From contig JAJEKB010020567.1 of assembly GCA_022393335.1 (NCBI GenBank), positions 445,480 to 509,479 on the forward strand: 64,000 bases of DNA, given 5' to 3'. The DNA comes from Macrotrachela quadricornifera (Eukaryota; Rotifera; Eurotatoria; Philodinida; Philodinidae). This document shows, one piece after another, positions 32,042 through 42,615 of this stretch. A program made the position numbers and the translations under genes. The stretch's first letter is position 1. Every line of letters begins with the position of its first letter. Below the pieces are notes generated by a model, which did no database searches, was not told where the DNA came from, and was given only the letters and a program-made list of their open reading frames with translations.

Positions 32042-35000
32042 TTAATGTATATAATTTGAATTACAAGTACGTAATTGTGATATATGTACTTGTATTATTT
32101 TATCATCATTTGGATCTTGAATCCAATATATTGGATGATCATGTTTCACGATTTTCATTGGATTAGAATAAAGCGATGATAATTTTGAAGAATTATTTGG
32201 TATACGTTTAAGTACTAGATCACCTATATTGTAACGAATGTCAGCACGATTTCGATCATAATGATGTTTATAATATTTTTGACTTTTAAGTATATTATTT
32301 TTTGCTTGTTGATGATAAAGAGATAAAGTTTTTTGAAGATGATGAAGATAATCATTTGGTTTTAAAAGTTGTAATTGCATGATTGGTTCGTCTGGTGGTA
32401 ATTTAGGATGTTGGCCAAATTGCAATTGATATGGAGAAAATTTAGTTGCTGTATGTTGACCAGTGTTATATGCGAAAATAATCGACTTTAAATGAATGTC
32501 CCAGTCATTAATACGTTGATCGGTTAATTTAGCTAATTGTCGTTCAAAAGTTGAGTTAAAGCGTTCGATAACACCATTTGTTTGAGGATGATAAGTAATG
32601 GATTTAATATGATGACAACCGAGTAATTGAGTAAAAGCTGTCATTAGTTGATTATGAAAATGAGTACCCTGATCAGAAAGGATCACAGATGGTACACCAT
32701 AAATACAAATGTAATGTTCATATAACGCTTCAGCTGTTGTTTGTGCCGTTTGATTTGGTAAAGGTATTGCAACAATCCATTTTGTAAAGTAATCTGTTAT
32801 AGCTAAAACATATTTGTTGCCTTGAGGGGTAATTGGAAAAGGTCCCGAATAGTCAATACCAATCATTTGGAAAGGACCAGGTGGCGGTTTAATAGGATGT
32901 AATAAACCAGGAGGTTTTCGACGATCAATATTGTATTTTTGACATTTTAAGCAATTACGGATATAATTCTTAATGGTGGAATGCATCTCCGGCCACCAAT
33001 ATTTGTCTTTCAATTTGAAATAGGTGCGTCTAGAACCGAAATGACCAGCCCAAGGGGTCTTATGGTACGCATCCAATAATTGTGTTAGCAATGATGATGG
33101 TACATAAAGTAGTTTTTGTGTAAAAATACCATGTTTAATAATTTTGTACAAAATTTCATTTTCAAGTGTATAAGACGATTTTTGTGGATTATTTTCTATT
33201 TCACGTACTTTTTCTTGATAAAGTTTATCTGCTTTTTGAGCTTCAGCAATAATTGTTATATCAAATTCATGACCTTCCTCTAGATGAGGTTGATCATTTA
33301 ATGATATTGTTTCTTCAGTAGAAGTATCAGGAATATCTGATGTTGTTGCTTGTATTTGTGCTTTTGCTTGAGCTCGAGTTGTAACTGCATTAGTCATATG
33401 AAAAATAGTTGTTACACAGTTATTTAATTTTGAATCAGCTGATGGATATTGAATAGCAGGTATATCACCAAAATCAGATGGTATAAATTCATCATCATCT
33501 TCTAATTGTCGTGCATATCGAGTTAAATAATCTGCCATACAATTACATTTACCAGCAACATGACGAATTTCTTTAATATTATATTGTTGTAAAATTAATG
33601 ATATTCTATCTACTCGTCGATTATTCGATGGTTTTTTATGCATATCACGTAAAGGACAATGATCAGTTTGAATAATAAATTCATGTCCTAATAAGTATGA
33701 TTTCATACGTGTAACACAATAATATATGGCTAATGCTTCTTTTTCAATTGTTGGCCATTTTCTTTGTACTTTTGGTAACATTTGTGAATGAAAATAAATA
33801 TTTTTTCGTTCGCCATCGATTTCTTGATATAAAACACCACCTATACAAGTATCAGATGCATCAGTTGCTAAAATTAAAGGTGCATTTGGATCTGGATAAT
33901 TTAAAAATAATGGTTCAGATATGAGGGCCAATTTTAATTTATCAAATGCTTCACGTTGAGGAGTATCCCATATAAACTTGTGTTTATTTGGTTTAGTTAA
34001 ATTTGTAACAGCTAAAATAGGAGCAACTAATTTTGTATAATCTTTAACAAATTTACGATACCACCCGACACCGCCGATAAAAGCATTTGCTTCATTTAAT
34101 GATGTAGGTTGTGGTATATTTAAAATTTTATTAATACGTTCTTGAAGTGGTTTAATACCATGTACATTTATAGTATGACCTAAATAGTCAATACTCGTAC
34201 GAAAAAATTCACATTTTTCTGGTTTAAGTTGAAATTGATGCTTATTAAGTATAGCCAGTACTTGATTAACATGTTGAAGATGTTCATTAAATGAGTTTGA
34301 ATATATTAGCACGTCGTCTAAATACACAAGAGTAAATGCTTGACATGGTAATAATAAATTTGACATAACACGCTGGAAAGACGGAGGGCTATTTTTCAAA
34401 CCCTGCGCCAAGACATTAAATTCATATAACCCATGTGTGGTGATGAATGCTGTTTTATGTTTATCTTGTTCGCTGATAGGAATTTGGAAATACCCAGCGC
34501 GAAGATCTAATTTTGTATAATAATGATGACCACCAGCTACTTGAAGAGATTGTTCGAGATTTGGTAAAGGAAAATTATCTGGAATGGTTATATCGTTCAA
34601 TTTACGATAATCTACAATAAATCTATATGATCCGTCTTTCTTTTTAATTAATAAGACAGGCGCTGAATATTGAGAATGAGATGCACGAATCTGTTTATGT
34701 TTTAACATTTGTTGAATTATATCAAGAGTGGCTTTTTGTTTTTCAAAAGTTTGTGGGTACGGTTTAGAAGTAGTTGGTGGATTATTTCTTGTACAAATAA
34801 CATGGGATATAGGTGTTTGTGCAATTGTTGTTGTTGATGTATCAAATAACGAATGGTGTTTTATTAATATAGATTTTAATTCATTTAATTGTGGTTGATC
34901 TTGTACGTGTGTAAGTGCTTGATTAATATTTTTTTCGCTAACTGATGACATAATTTGTGTTGTATTTTTATCTATTGTTTCCTTTGTTTTTGAATCAAAT

Positions 35001-35734
35001 ATTGTAGAAACATAATTAAAAGATGAATAAGAAGAAGCAGTACCAATAATAGCATTTTTATTTAAATAACAGGATTTGTCTGTTGGATTATAAATAGTTG
35101 TATAAGCAACATGATTATGAACTGAAATTAATGAAGTTGGACTAATTAGACCTTTTTTATAAATAATATAATGAGCAGGAAAAAATAGCATTTGACCTGA
35201 AGATACTTGTAAATTGATTTTTATTTTTTTTTCTTGATACGGTTGAATATGTATATGATTATTTAATCGACATAATACATTAATATCATTAACTGTTTTA
35301 TTCATAAATATTATAGCTGTATCATCATGTGTATGGATTTGAATTTGTTTTTCTTTATTATTGATATTAACTTGGTATTTGTTCATATAATCCATACCTA
35401 AAATACAATCGACACATAATGAATTAACAACATTAGCAACAATGCTTGTACGAATATGATTAATTTCAATAGTTATTTTTACCGTGCCCAGTATTTCAAA
35501 TGTTGTATAACCATCAGCCATTACATATCTTTGACAATTAAATGTAATTGGTGAATGTGTTGTTCTTTTTAATGCTGTTTTTCGAATAAATGAATGAGCG
35601 GCACCAGAATCAAACATAACTTTCATCAATATTTCATTAACTTTAGTAAAAACAACAATAGGTGATGGATTTATAATTGAGTTGCAGGAGTCAAGACCAT
35701 CATTCAATGACTCCTTTACTGAAAATGTGGACAT
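32042..35734 (-). CDS. pol: Retrotransposon Pol polyprotein
   Basis: 1230 aa, intact. Aspartic protease: FDSGAAHSFI with catalytic D42. Reverse transcriptase: VYLDDVLIYS near residue 470, the YxDD catalytic box, preceded by KLDLRAGYFQI. RNase H: LATDASDTCIGGVLY near 620. Integrase: zinc finger H-H-C-C (AGHFGSRRTYFKLKDKYWW to CLKCQKYN, about 890-930) and a DD35E core with D in GIDYSGPF/ITDYF, D in LSDQGTHF (about 1018) and E in GVIERFNS, spaced exactly 35 residues. The C-terminus has the GDLVLKRIP block but no chromodomain that I can see. The start codon overlaps the last 19 nt of gag in the -1 frame, so it may be made by ribosomal frameshift or re-initiation; no classic slippery heptamer was seen. 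Confidence 0.97.
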   Translation of the reverse strand: MSTFSVKESLNDGLDSCNSIINPSPIVVFTKVNEILMKVMFDSGAAHSFIRKTALKRTTHSPITFNCQRYVMADGYTTFEILGTVKITIEINHIRTSIVANVVNSLCVDCILGMDYMNKYQVNINNKEKQIQIHTHDDTAIIFMNKTVNDINVLCRLNNHIHIQPYQEKKIKINLQVSSGQMLFFPAHYIIYKKGLISPTSLISVHNHVAYTTIYNPTDKSCYLNKNAIIGTASSYSSFNYVSTIFDSKTKETIDKNTTQIMSSVSEKNINQALTHVQDQPQLNELKSILIKHHSLFDTSTTTIAQTPISHVICTRNNPPTTSKPYPQTFEKQKATLDIIQQMLKHKQIRASHSQYSAPVLLIKKKDGSYRFIVDYRKLNDITIPDNFPLPNLEQSLQVAGGHHYYTKLDLRAGYFQIPISEQDKHKTAFITTHGLYEFNVLAQGLKNSPPSFQRVMSNLLLPCQAFTLVYLDDVLIYSNSFNEHLQHVNQVLAILNKHQFQLKPEKCEFFRTSIDYLGHTINVHGIKPLQERINKILNIPQPTSLNEANAFIGGVGWYRKFVKDYTKLVAPILAVTNLTKPNKHKFIWDTPQREAFDKLKLALISEPLFLNYPDPNAPLILATDASDTCIGGVLYQEIDGERKNIYFHSQMLPKVQRKWPTIEKEALAIYYCVTRMKSYLLGHEFIIQTDHCPLRDMHKKPSNNRRVDRISLILQQYNIKEIRHVAGKCNCMADYLTRYARQLEDDDEFIPSDFGDIPAIQYPSADSKLNNCVTTIFHMTNAVTTRAQAKAQIQATTSDIPDTSTEETISLNDQPHLEEGHEFDITIIAEAQKADKLYQEKVREIENNPQKSSYTLENEILYKIIKHGIFTQKLLYVPSSLLTQLLDAYHKTPWAGHFGSRRTYFKLKDKYWWPEMHSTIKNYIRNCLKCQKYNIDRRKPPGLLHPIKPPPGPFQMIGIDYSGPFPITPQGNKYVLAITDYFTKWIVAIPLPNQTAQTTAEALYEHYICIYGVPSVILSDQGTHFHNQLMTAFTQLLGCHHIKSITYHPQTNGVIERFNSTFERQLAKLTDQRINDWDIHLKSIIFAYNTGQHTATKFSPYQLQFGQHPKLPPDEPIMQLQLLKPNDYLHHLQKTLSLYHQQAKNNILKSQKYYKHHYDRNRADIRYNIGDLVLKRIPNNSSKLSSLYSNPMKIVKHDHPIYWIQDPNDDKIIQVHISQLRTCNSNYIH

Positions 35735-37095
35735 TGAGAAATATAATGATCGTTACCACCACATTTAGAACATTGATAAGGTGGTTTTGGTTGAGTATGG
35801 TGATAACTATTTTGAGTTGTTGCAGTATTGGTGAACCGTTCATTTGCTCGATATTTATTATAATTAACTTTACGATGATGAGCATTTGAATGTATTTGTT
35901 GAGATGGAGATGATGGATTAGTTGATCGTTGATTTTGGCTGATATTTATTGTATTAGTTGATATTGGATTGACAAATTTTGTTTCTTCTGAATTTACAAA
36001 ATTTTGTTTCTCATCCAATGATTTAAGTTCTTCAATTGTTTGAGCATATTCCAAAAATTCATTTGGAGTTGTTGGATTTTTTAACAATACATCAAAACGT
36101 AATGATGGCTTTAATCCATCTTTTAAATATTGCAATTTACTTGCATCATCCATCATTGGATTTGCTTCTTTGCATAGTTTCATAATTTCAAAATAATATT
36201 GTCTAACATCCTGAAGAATACCTTGTTCACAACGACGTAATTGATTAAATGCTATACTAGCTTTACCAGTTGATTCAAATGTACTAGTTAGATTTTGTAT
36301 GAATAATTCCCATGTTAAAAATAAATGTTGATTATCATAAAACCAATCACGTGCATCACCTTCTAAACATGATCGAATATAAAATAATTTTTCTTTATCT
36401 GTTAATTTTAATATATCCATATTTTGTTGAACTTCTTTTAACCATTTTGATACATTTTGTTTGGATTTGCCACTAAATTTCGATAATTTTTCAAGATTAT
36501 TTATTAACATTTGATTCCGAATTGAATCCATAACTAACTGTTTGTGATCATCTGTATTCTTTTGTTTTAATTCTAAATTTGATGAAATATTAGTATTTAA
36601 TAAATTTTTATTTAATGTTTGATCACTATAATGATTGAGAAAATGTTTAAAAAATAGCGCAAAGCTAGATAATTGATCTTGATGTTTGAAATACCAAAAT
36701 TTTGCATCACCTGTTAATAATTCTGGAATAAATTCATATTGTTCTTTAATTGAAAATTGTAATAGATCAAATTTTTCTATAATACATTTCAACCAATTTT
36801 CAGCATCACCTTGACCGTTAAATTTCTCAAACATTCGTAGTTCTTCTTGTATAAAATCTCGATGTGTAGATTGTGAAGTTACGGGTTGATCATTTAAGTC
36901 ATGACCACCCATTTCTTTCACATCTTCATCGAGTTTTTCTTCACTGAGTTGAGTTTCATCATGTGGTAATTCATGCGAAATTTTTAAATCTGACATTTTC
37001 TTACTCGTTTGTGATTTGGATGGTTTGTTGTATTGCAAATTATCAATCTTAATATTTGAAAGATCTATTGTAGCACGAGTTAGTTTACTATTCAT
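35716..37095 (-). CDS. gag: Retrotransposon Gag protein
   Basis: 459 aa. The middle part contains the retrotransposon-gag capsid pattern (AENWLKCIIEKFDLLQF, DARDWFYDNQ, and YYFEIMKLCKEANP). The C-terminus ends in a zinc knuckle CSKCGGNDHYISQC, C-x2-C-x4-H-x4-C, just before the stop. It packages the RNA and forms the particle. Starts 124 bp inside the 5' LTR. Ends overlapping pol by 19 nt. Two related capsid-like segments (SRNIEKLSKF.. and the earlier KFNGQGDAENW) hint at an internal duplication. Confidence 0.95.
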   Translation of the reverse strand: MNSKLTRATIDLSNIKIDNLQYNKPSKSQTSKKMSDLKISHELPHDETQLSEEKLDEDVKEMGGHDLNDQPVTSQSTHRDFIQEELRMFEKFNGQGDAENWLKCIIEKFDLLQFSIKEQYEFIPELLTGDAKFWYFKHQDQLSSFALFFKHFLNHYSDQTLNKNLLNTNISSNLELKQKNTDDHKQLVMDSIRNQMLINNLEKLSKFSGKSKQNVSKWLKEVQQNMDILKLTDKEKLFYIRSCLEGDARDWFYDNQHLFLTWELFIQNLTSTFESTGKASIAFNQLRRCEQGILQDVRQYYFEIMKLCKEANPMMDDASKLQYLKDGLKPSLRFDVLLKNPTTPNEFLEYAQTIEELKSLDEKQNFVNSEETKFVNPISTNTINISQNQRSTNPSSPSQQIHSNAHHRKVNYNKYRANERFTNTATTQNSYHHTQPKPPYQCSKCGGNDHYISQCPHFQ

Positions 37096-37201
37096 TTAAT
37101 ATCAAATTACACAGCTTGCCACGCGGTTTAATTTATTTATTATTATATTTATTTATTTATTTATTTTTTTTTTTTTGAAAATCAATAATACTGAAATTAA
37201 A

Positions 37202-37218
37202 CACCGGCTAGTGCACCA
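37202..37218 (-). promoter_or_regulatory. tRNA primer-binding site
   Basis: On the coding strand TGGTGCACTAGCCGGTG lies one base after the 5' LTR. It starts TGG, complementary to tRNA CCA, and resembles the complement of a tRNA-Gly 3' end (TGGTGCAnnnGCCGG). The tRNA identity is tentative. Confidence 0.75.
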
Positions 37219-37219
37219 T

Positions 37220-37476
37220 TGTTAGGTTCCGGTTTCTTCCTTCTTTATTTCAACAAAAGAACCTAAACTTGAATATATAAAAGTCAACAACAACAATAAT
37301 GAAAACAAAATAACAATATATAACCAAACTAGTAGCTAAACAACAAACAACAACACATATATATATATATATATATATAAACGAAATATATATATATATA
37401 TAGGAAAGACAAAAACGAGAGAGAGTGAAGGATCGTCCATCTATATATATATGTATATAGATGGCAGATCCTAACA
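37220..37476 (-). repeat. LTR (5' LTR of the element)
   Basis: Same borders as the other LTR, TGTTAGG...CCTAACA, 257 bp. The element promoter must lie here; no TATA assignment is safe because of the TA microsatellites. Confidence 0.97.
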
Positions 37477-37481
37477 AGCAG

Positions 37482-38095
37482 TCATCCTATTTCGCAATGT
37501 TACACATTCCAGAAAAAATTCCCCCCGAGGAATCATTTCCATCCGATTTCAGCGATTCCGGAATCATCGAAGGTGAGGGTAAGGGTGGGAAGGAATTTCG
37601 GAATCGGACGGAACTGATTTTGGGTCAAAATTGATTCCTGCAGTGTGCAACATGCGGAATAGGATGTATTCTCCCCGGCACGGTGTCGTTGGTTCCAGAA
37701 TGTACGACAATGAAAAAGCTGACAACCAGGCAACAACAAAGACGTCGACCAAGTTGTGACTATCTCTACGGACTGCTATGTTTTCTATTTTTCGTGTTTC
37801 TGTTTTTTCTCTGTTTGTGATTGTAATCCTGACCTTCGACTCTTTCAAAAACGTTCAAAAACAAATATTATAAAAAACAGCACAAAAAAAACGAGTTTTA
37901 TGAAATAAATATGCAAATTCAAGAAAAAGTCTAGTTCGATTTAAAACAAAATTTTCGGACAATACTTACTGAATACACAGAGTCGATCTTAAAGAGCACT
38001 GATTTAATCTGAAGCTACCGTAAGCAATGATTATTTAACAGTGGCTATTGGCTTTTATAGTCTGAGTCGCTTCGTAAATGAACATACGGATCGGT
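37482..38095. other. Flank of the retrotransposon with GGAATCGG-type motifs
   Basis: 37505-37660 has clustered CGGAATC/GATTCCGG motifs in both orientations, another probable transposon end. The rest is AT-rich with no gene. Confidence 0.4.
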
Positions 38096-39076
38096 TATTA
38101 AAATACTTTGCAACGAGAGAACGGGAAAACGAAATTTCTCGGATGAAATTGTTTCTTTCCTTCGTCACTTAAAACGAAAATCAAATTGTTTTTTTGTACA
38201 TACACCTTTTATTTACTTCAAGGACAGCAAATTTTGTATAGCACAGTTGAGAGCGAGAATAAGAGTTTTTTTACATAAATGTTACCCACTTTCTAGCACT
38301 ATCTCGACGAGTGCCTCAATAAGCAAATAAGAGATGCATGTACCGAAAAACAACTTTGTTTCTGTTTTAAGTAATGAAGAAAAGAAACAATTTCATTCGA
38401 GAAAGGAATTGGCGTCTTTTCTATGCGGGGTACCCCCCGCGTACTTTTGTTAGGTTTTACTATTTTTATTGTGGCTGATGTGACTAGTCGAAAGCACAAA
38501 ACCAGACGCTGGAATTTTTAGTTTTAGTAAGATCAAAAAATAGGGACTCTTCTATAGAAGTTAGCGAAAAATGATTAGTATTTCGATGTTTTCATTGTCG
38601 AAACACGGTGTAAATGCAAAGTAAGCACGATATTCGAAATCAGCATTAAAAAATACACAACAAGCTCTCGTTTTCTTCGAAAATATCTACCAACCAAATT
38701 GTATTTGTAAGAGCCAAAAGAGAATAAATACAGAATAAAAAGCTGAAGCAGTAACGTTAAAACCTGAATGGAAAACATTTTCGACGAAAACAAGAGTTTG
38801 TTATGTATTTTTTAATGCTGCTTTCGAATATCGCGTTTATCTTCCGTTTATACCGTGTTGGATAGTCAAAATCTCGAAGTACTAATCATTTTCTGCTAAT
38901 TTCTATAGAAGAGACCCTCATTTTTGATTTTACTAAAACTAAAAATGTCCGCGTCCATATTGGTGCTTTTGACTAGTCGCAACAAAAAATAGTAAAACCG
39001 AACAAAAATACGCGGGTCGGGTTATAGGCGCCAACTCCTTTTGGTTTCTCGTTCTCTCGTTGCTAAATGTTTTAAC
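38096..39076. mobile_element. Foldback element with a MITE nested in its left arm
   Basis: Right arm (about 38790-39076) is the inverse of pieces of the left arm (38096-38128 and 38406-38700): GCAACGAGAGAACG, TTCTATAGAAG, AATGATTAGTA, TTTTGACTAGTCG. The left arm is longer because it holds a second inverted-repeat unit, about 38133-38405, with TTGTTTCTTTCCTTCGTCAC against its inverse. Confidence 0.8.
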
Positions 39077-39212
39077 CCTTTCAAGATGATATCGCCCACC
39101 GGCGGGTGACGCTATAGTTTAATAAAAAACTGTATAGAAAAGCACTATCATTCGATATCATGATATTTCTTGTTAAAAAAATCAAGATACAAGAATTAAT
39201 TACAGTTAGAAC

Positions 39213-40533
39213 TAGAGACCTGTAGGACAGTCCCGAATCCCAAACAATCCCGTTTGTCCCGTCCCATGGGACATTCGGGATTGGCCCGAAAATTTTTCGA
39301 GACGGGGTCGGGACTATTTAAAAAACTTTGGGACCGGGACTATTCAGAAAAAATCGATGTCCCGAATTGCTTAAATTCACATCAAAACACGCCGTAAATT
39401 TGAGGCTCCCTATTTTCTACTAAATATTTCAATATTTCAATAAATAATACAGAGTAATCCGTAAGTAGCTTTACGATAAAAAAATCCAAATATCCTCACT
39501 CTATTTCACCCAAATGGTCTAGTTTTTTATCGATGACAGAGGTTTATTCAATTTTTTTTCATTAGAAAATCTTATAGAGAAATCTAAGTTGAGCAAATAC
39601 TTTAGCTTCAACAAGAAAATGTGGCCTACTACGGGGTCGAACAAAGAAATCATCTATTTGTCTCAGAGTTTTGGATAGTAGCCTAGATTATCACATATAA
39701 GTGAATTCAACGATGGACATTTCTTTGCACTTAGGGAGGAATTTAGACTAATTAGGTAGCACAGAATGAAGTTATAATGATTTCCGTTTCCACATCAGAT
39801 TTGAAACGCCCAATGTACCGAACTCTTCCTAAAAGCCCGTATAAGACCACATTTTCTTGTTGAAGCCATAGTATTAGCTCAACTTAGGTTTTCTGGTGAA
39901 AAAAAATTTGAATAGCCCTCTATCATTGATACAAAAATTAGACCATTTGATTGAAATAGAGTGAACATATTCAGTTTTTATCGTAAAACTACGTACGAAT
40001 CATCCTGTATAATAGAAAAACGGAGAAAAACCTATTGCCAGATGCTTCCAAAGTTGATCATTTTCATTTATTCTTATGAGATCTTTCACTGCTATTATAC
40101 CTTACACAAATCGTATCCTTTAATTAGCATATTCTGCGCATCAATTAGTGTGTGTATGAGGATGAGTGTTTAAAACACATTTATATCCCAAAAAAAAACT
40201 TTTTTCTTATATTTCGGCTGCAAGCAATCAAATGTTCATTAATGTTTCAATATTTCATTTGGTAAGCAGCAAATTAATGATTTGATCTAGACTCACAGGT
40301 ATTCCTTGTTCGATATTGTGCTGTCAACTGTATAAATAAAAAGCTAGCTAGTTCATCTAATAATTATCTATATGAATCCGTGTTATCTACTGATAGTAGA
40401 GATAAGACATGTTCATCTTTCACAAAACAATATTTCTATATCCTTACCAATTAACGAGACAAACGGGATTCTTCGGAACAATTCAAAAAAATTCGGGACG
40501 GGACAATAAAAAAGTTTGTCCCGCAGAACTCTA
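39213..40533. mobile_element. hAT-like non-autonomous element with GGGAC motifs
   Basis: Ends TAGAGACCTGTAGGACAG (left) and inverted TAGAGTTCTGCGGGACAA (right). The first 150 bp has about ten GGGAC/GTCCC copies (e.g. GTCCCGTCCCATGGGACA) and the last 50 bp has GGGACGGGACAA. The interior contains a ~190-bp inverted repeat (39420-39611 and 39845-40020, sharing TTCAACAAGAAAATGTGG). A target duplication was not found. Confidence 0.75.
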
Positions 40534-40850
40534 CTTTGAAGCCAACAGTTGTGATATTATCAAATTGTACATTAACACGTTCGAATTCATCACATGAAAC
40601 ATCAATATCATCAGAATGGGAGAAATTGTAAGGTTCCCTACCACAAAAAGTAATCGATGATAATTTAGTCATATTGAGTTTTATTAATGGAAATAGATTT
40701 TTAAAATCAATTCGATCACTGCGGAGTAATTTAAGTGATGTCACTTTCGATCATAATCGATAATAATGTTTGAAAATTTCATCATTATTTGATAGAACAT
40801 ATTGAAAATGACGAAAATATTGTAAATTATGAAATGGAAATGGAAGGAAA
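40534..40850 (-). pseudogene. 3' fragment of F-box-type gene
   Basis: Minus-strand readings VTSLKLLRSDRIDFKNLF, LNMTKLSSITFCG and EFERVNVQFDNITTVGF (40744-40534) look like the leucine-rich C-terminal part of F-box proteins such as the one at 41560-42615. Just upstream another frame reads HNLQYFRHFQYVLSNNDEIF. An in-frame stop and a shift are present. The fragment lies directly between two transposons and on the same strand as the F-box gene, so it is probably that gene's severed 3' end. Confidence 0.6.
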
Positions 40851-40852
40851 TA

Positions 40853-41568
40853 CCCATGAGAAAGTACTGAGTTTGGGGTATCCATCCATGTACTGAGAAA
40901 TTTCCAGTAGGGTACTCGATATGGGTACTTCGAAAATTCTTAGTAATTATATTGATATAGGTACCGCATTGGGTACCCATAAGAGTATGTTCACAGAATA
41001 AGGTACTTGTATAGGTATCCGCATCTGTAATTTTATTGAGAAAATTCCTACAGGGTACCCGAGATTTGTCGTGTTCTGTGTAACAACTGTTCGTTCATCG
41101 TATTCTGTTGCACATACGGCTCTATATACACAACTCCACAAAATCTAAGAAATGAATTTATTTTCATAGAATGTTTTTTAGATTACTTCTTGACTATTTA
41201 TTAGTCAAGAACATGTCAATCTTGATCATCAATTAAGATCGGATTATCTTCAAGTGGTCTCATAGAGATCCGACCAACTCAAGTTTGGTCAGATCTACAA
41301 ATTTGACCTATTTGAGTTTTGAGATTTGAAAAAATTAAATGAAATAAAATTGAAAAAATGAATTAAATTGCTTTGAAAGAAATAAAACGAAAAAAAAGTA
41401 AAAGGTTAGATTCGATCATGAATACACTGCAATTTTGGTGACAAGGTACCTGGAAATACTGTGGAAGAGCACGTAATTAAGTATCTAATCAGTACCCATC
41501 CGGAACCTGTGATATACTAGTACCAGGGTACTTTTTTAGGTACCCTGCACTCAGTACATTCACATGGA
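40853..41568. mobile_element. Element with GGTACC motif clusters, ~716 bp
   Basis: Ends CCCATGAGAAAGTACTGAGT (left) and inverted TCCATGTGAATGTACTGAGT (right), each flanked by TA (40851-40852, 41569-41570). Both sides have clusters of GGGTACC/GGTACTT. The interior is AT-rich and non-coding. It supplies the last codons and stop of the F-box ORF. Confidence 0.82.
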
Positions 41569-42615
41569 TAGATATACGTATTTTAGGTGAATGCCAACTG
41601 GGCAAGGAAATGTTTTAAATGTTGATAAAATTTCTTGAGCATCTTTAGATTCATATATTTTGGCATAAAAATGAAAATTTTTTAATTTTTCCATTGATTT
41701 TAATAATTTGTTTTCTAGTTCAATACCATTAAATAGAACATCAGTTAAATCCGTTCTCTCTATCTCAATTAAATTCAATGATAATATTATTAATGATGAT
41801 GAAAATAATTGAATAGCAACAAATAATTGATCACAATCAATTGTACCATAAAAAACTGTAGGACCATTGTATGGTTTAAATTTTAAATGGAATTTTTCTA
41901 ATTTAATCTGACTGATATCGGTCAATTGATGCTGTTTGGATTCTTTGTAAGGCATTTCTGATTGAATATTTAAATAAATTAAATTTGGTGTATTTTTAAT
42001 AAGAGTAAATATATCATAAAAGTCAATTAAATTTAATGTTAACGAATGAATATGAATGTTCGAATTTAATTTATCAAGTTTTCGATGGGATAAAAATCCT
42101 AATTGTGGAAGATATTCAAATACTTGTAAATTATTGTTATTATTGAAGATTGTTCTGAATAAGATTTTTTCATAATCTCGAACTTTTTTATTATATGATG
42201 GATTTGATAAAATAATATCTTTTATTTTGAATGTATGCAGTTGTTGAAAACATTGATGATTGAGAATAGATTTGAATTGTCCATCAAGTAGAGAATAGGG
42301 TGGAGAAATAATAATTGATGTTAAATTCGAAAAGAAATCTAATGATACAGTTAAATAATCATTATCGATTATTAATGTTTGAATTTGTGAACCAATTATT
42401 GGTAAAGTTTTTTTCCAAAAATTGAGATTTGTTCTGGGTGTTTTCAAATGATATTTTTGTGTAAGTAATAAATTTTGTAATCGTTGATTACAATCAATAA
42501 ATGAATAGATTATTTCATGTAATGTTAAATAGTCAAATATATGAAGGAATATTTCATTTGGTAATATATCAAACGATGATTTGAATTTCGTTTTTGGTGG
42601 ATTATAGTTTGACAT
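41560..42615 (-). CDS. F-box protein, probably truncated at its C-terminus by a transposon
   Basis: 351-aa ORF. Residues about 14-50 are an F-box (FDILPNEIFLHIFDYLTLHE), which binds Skp1 and makes the protein a substrate receptor of SCF ubiquitin ligases. The rest has weak leucine-rich segments (IQTLIIDNDYLTVSLDFFSN, NLIYLNIQSEM, SLIILSLNLIEIE) of the sort used to hold substrates. The last residues (YLSM and stop) fall at the border of the inserted element at 40853-41568, and the likely continuation lies beyond it at 40850-40534. The ORF may still be expressed in short form, or be a pseudogene. Confidence 0.8.
   Translation of the reverse strand: MSNYNPPKTKFKSSFDILPNEIFLHIFDYLTLHEIIYSFIDCNQRLQNLLLTQKYHLKTPRTNLNFWKKTLPIIGSQIQTLIIDNDYLTVSLDFFSNLTSIIISPPYSLLDGQFKSILNHQCFQQLHTFKIKDIILSNPSYNKKVRDYEKILFRTIFNNNNNLQVFEYLPQLGFLSHRKLDKLNSNIHIHSLTLNLIDFYDIFTLIKNTPNLIYLNIQSEMPYKESKQHQLTDISQIKLEKFHLKFKPYNGPTVFYGTIDCDQLFVAIQLFSSSLIILSLNLIEIERTDLTDVLFNGIELENKLLKSMEKLKNFHFYAKIYESKDAQEILSTFKTFPCPVGIHLKYVYLSM

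Larger units (their letters stand above)
28526..37476 (-). mobile_element. Full-length Ty3/Gypsy LTR retrotransposon with a third ORF
   Basis: Element of 8951 bp flanked by the 5-bp direct repeat AGCAG (28521-28525, 37477-37481). LTRs at 28526-28784 (259 bp) and 37220-37476 (257 bp) start TGTTAGG and end CCTAACA; by eye they differ only by one AT unit in a microsatellite. On the coding (minus) strand the order is LTR, primer-binding site, gag, pol (protease, reverse transcriptase, RNase H, integrase), a 1.7-kb AT-rich spacer with two poly-A tracts, exonuclease-like ORF3, polypurine tract, LTR. Integrase after RNase H is the Ty3/Gypsy order. All three ORFs are open, so the copy may be recent and possibly still mobile; that is inferred, not shown. 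Confidence 0.97.

Noticed and set aside
33733..33924. Plus-strand frames inside pol (also 35677-35889)
   Set aside because: Antisense shadows of the intact pol and gag genes.
37250..37477. 75-codon frame in the 5' LTR
   Set aside because: Composed of TA-microsatellite codons (I-Y-I-Y); lies wholly in the LTR.
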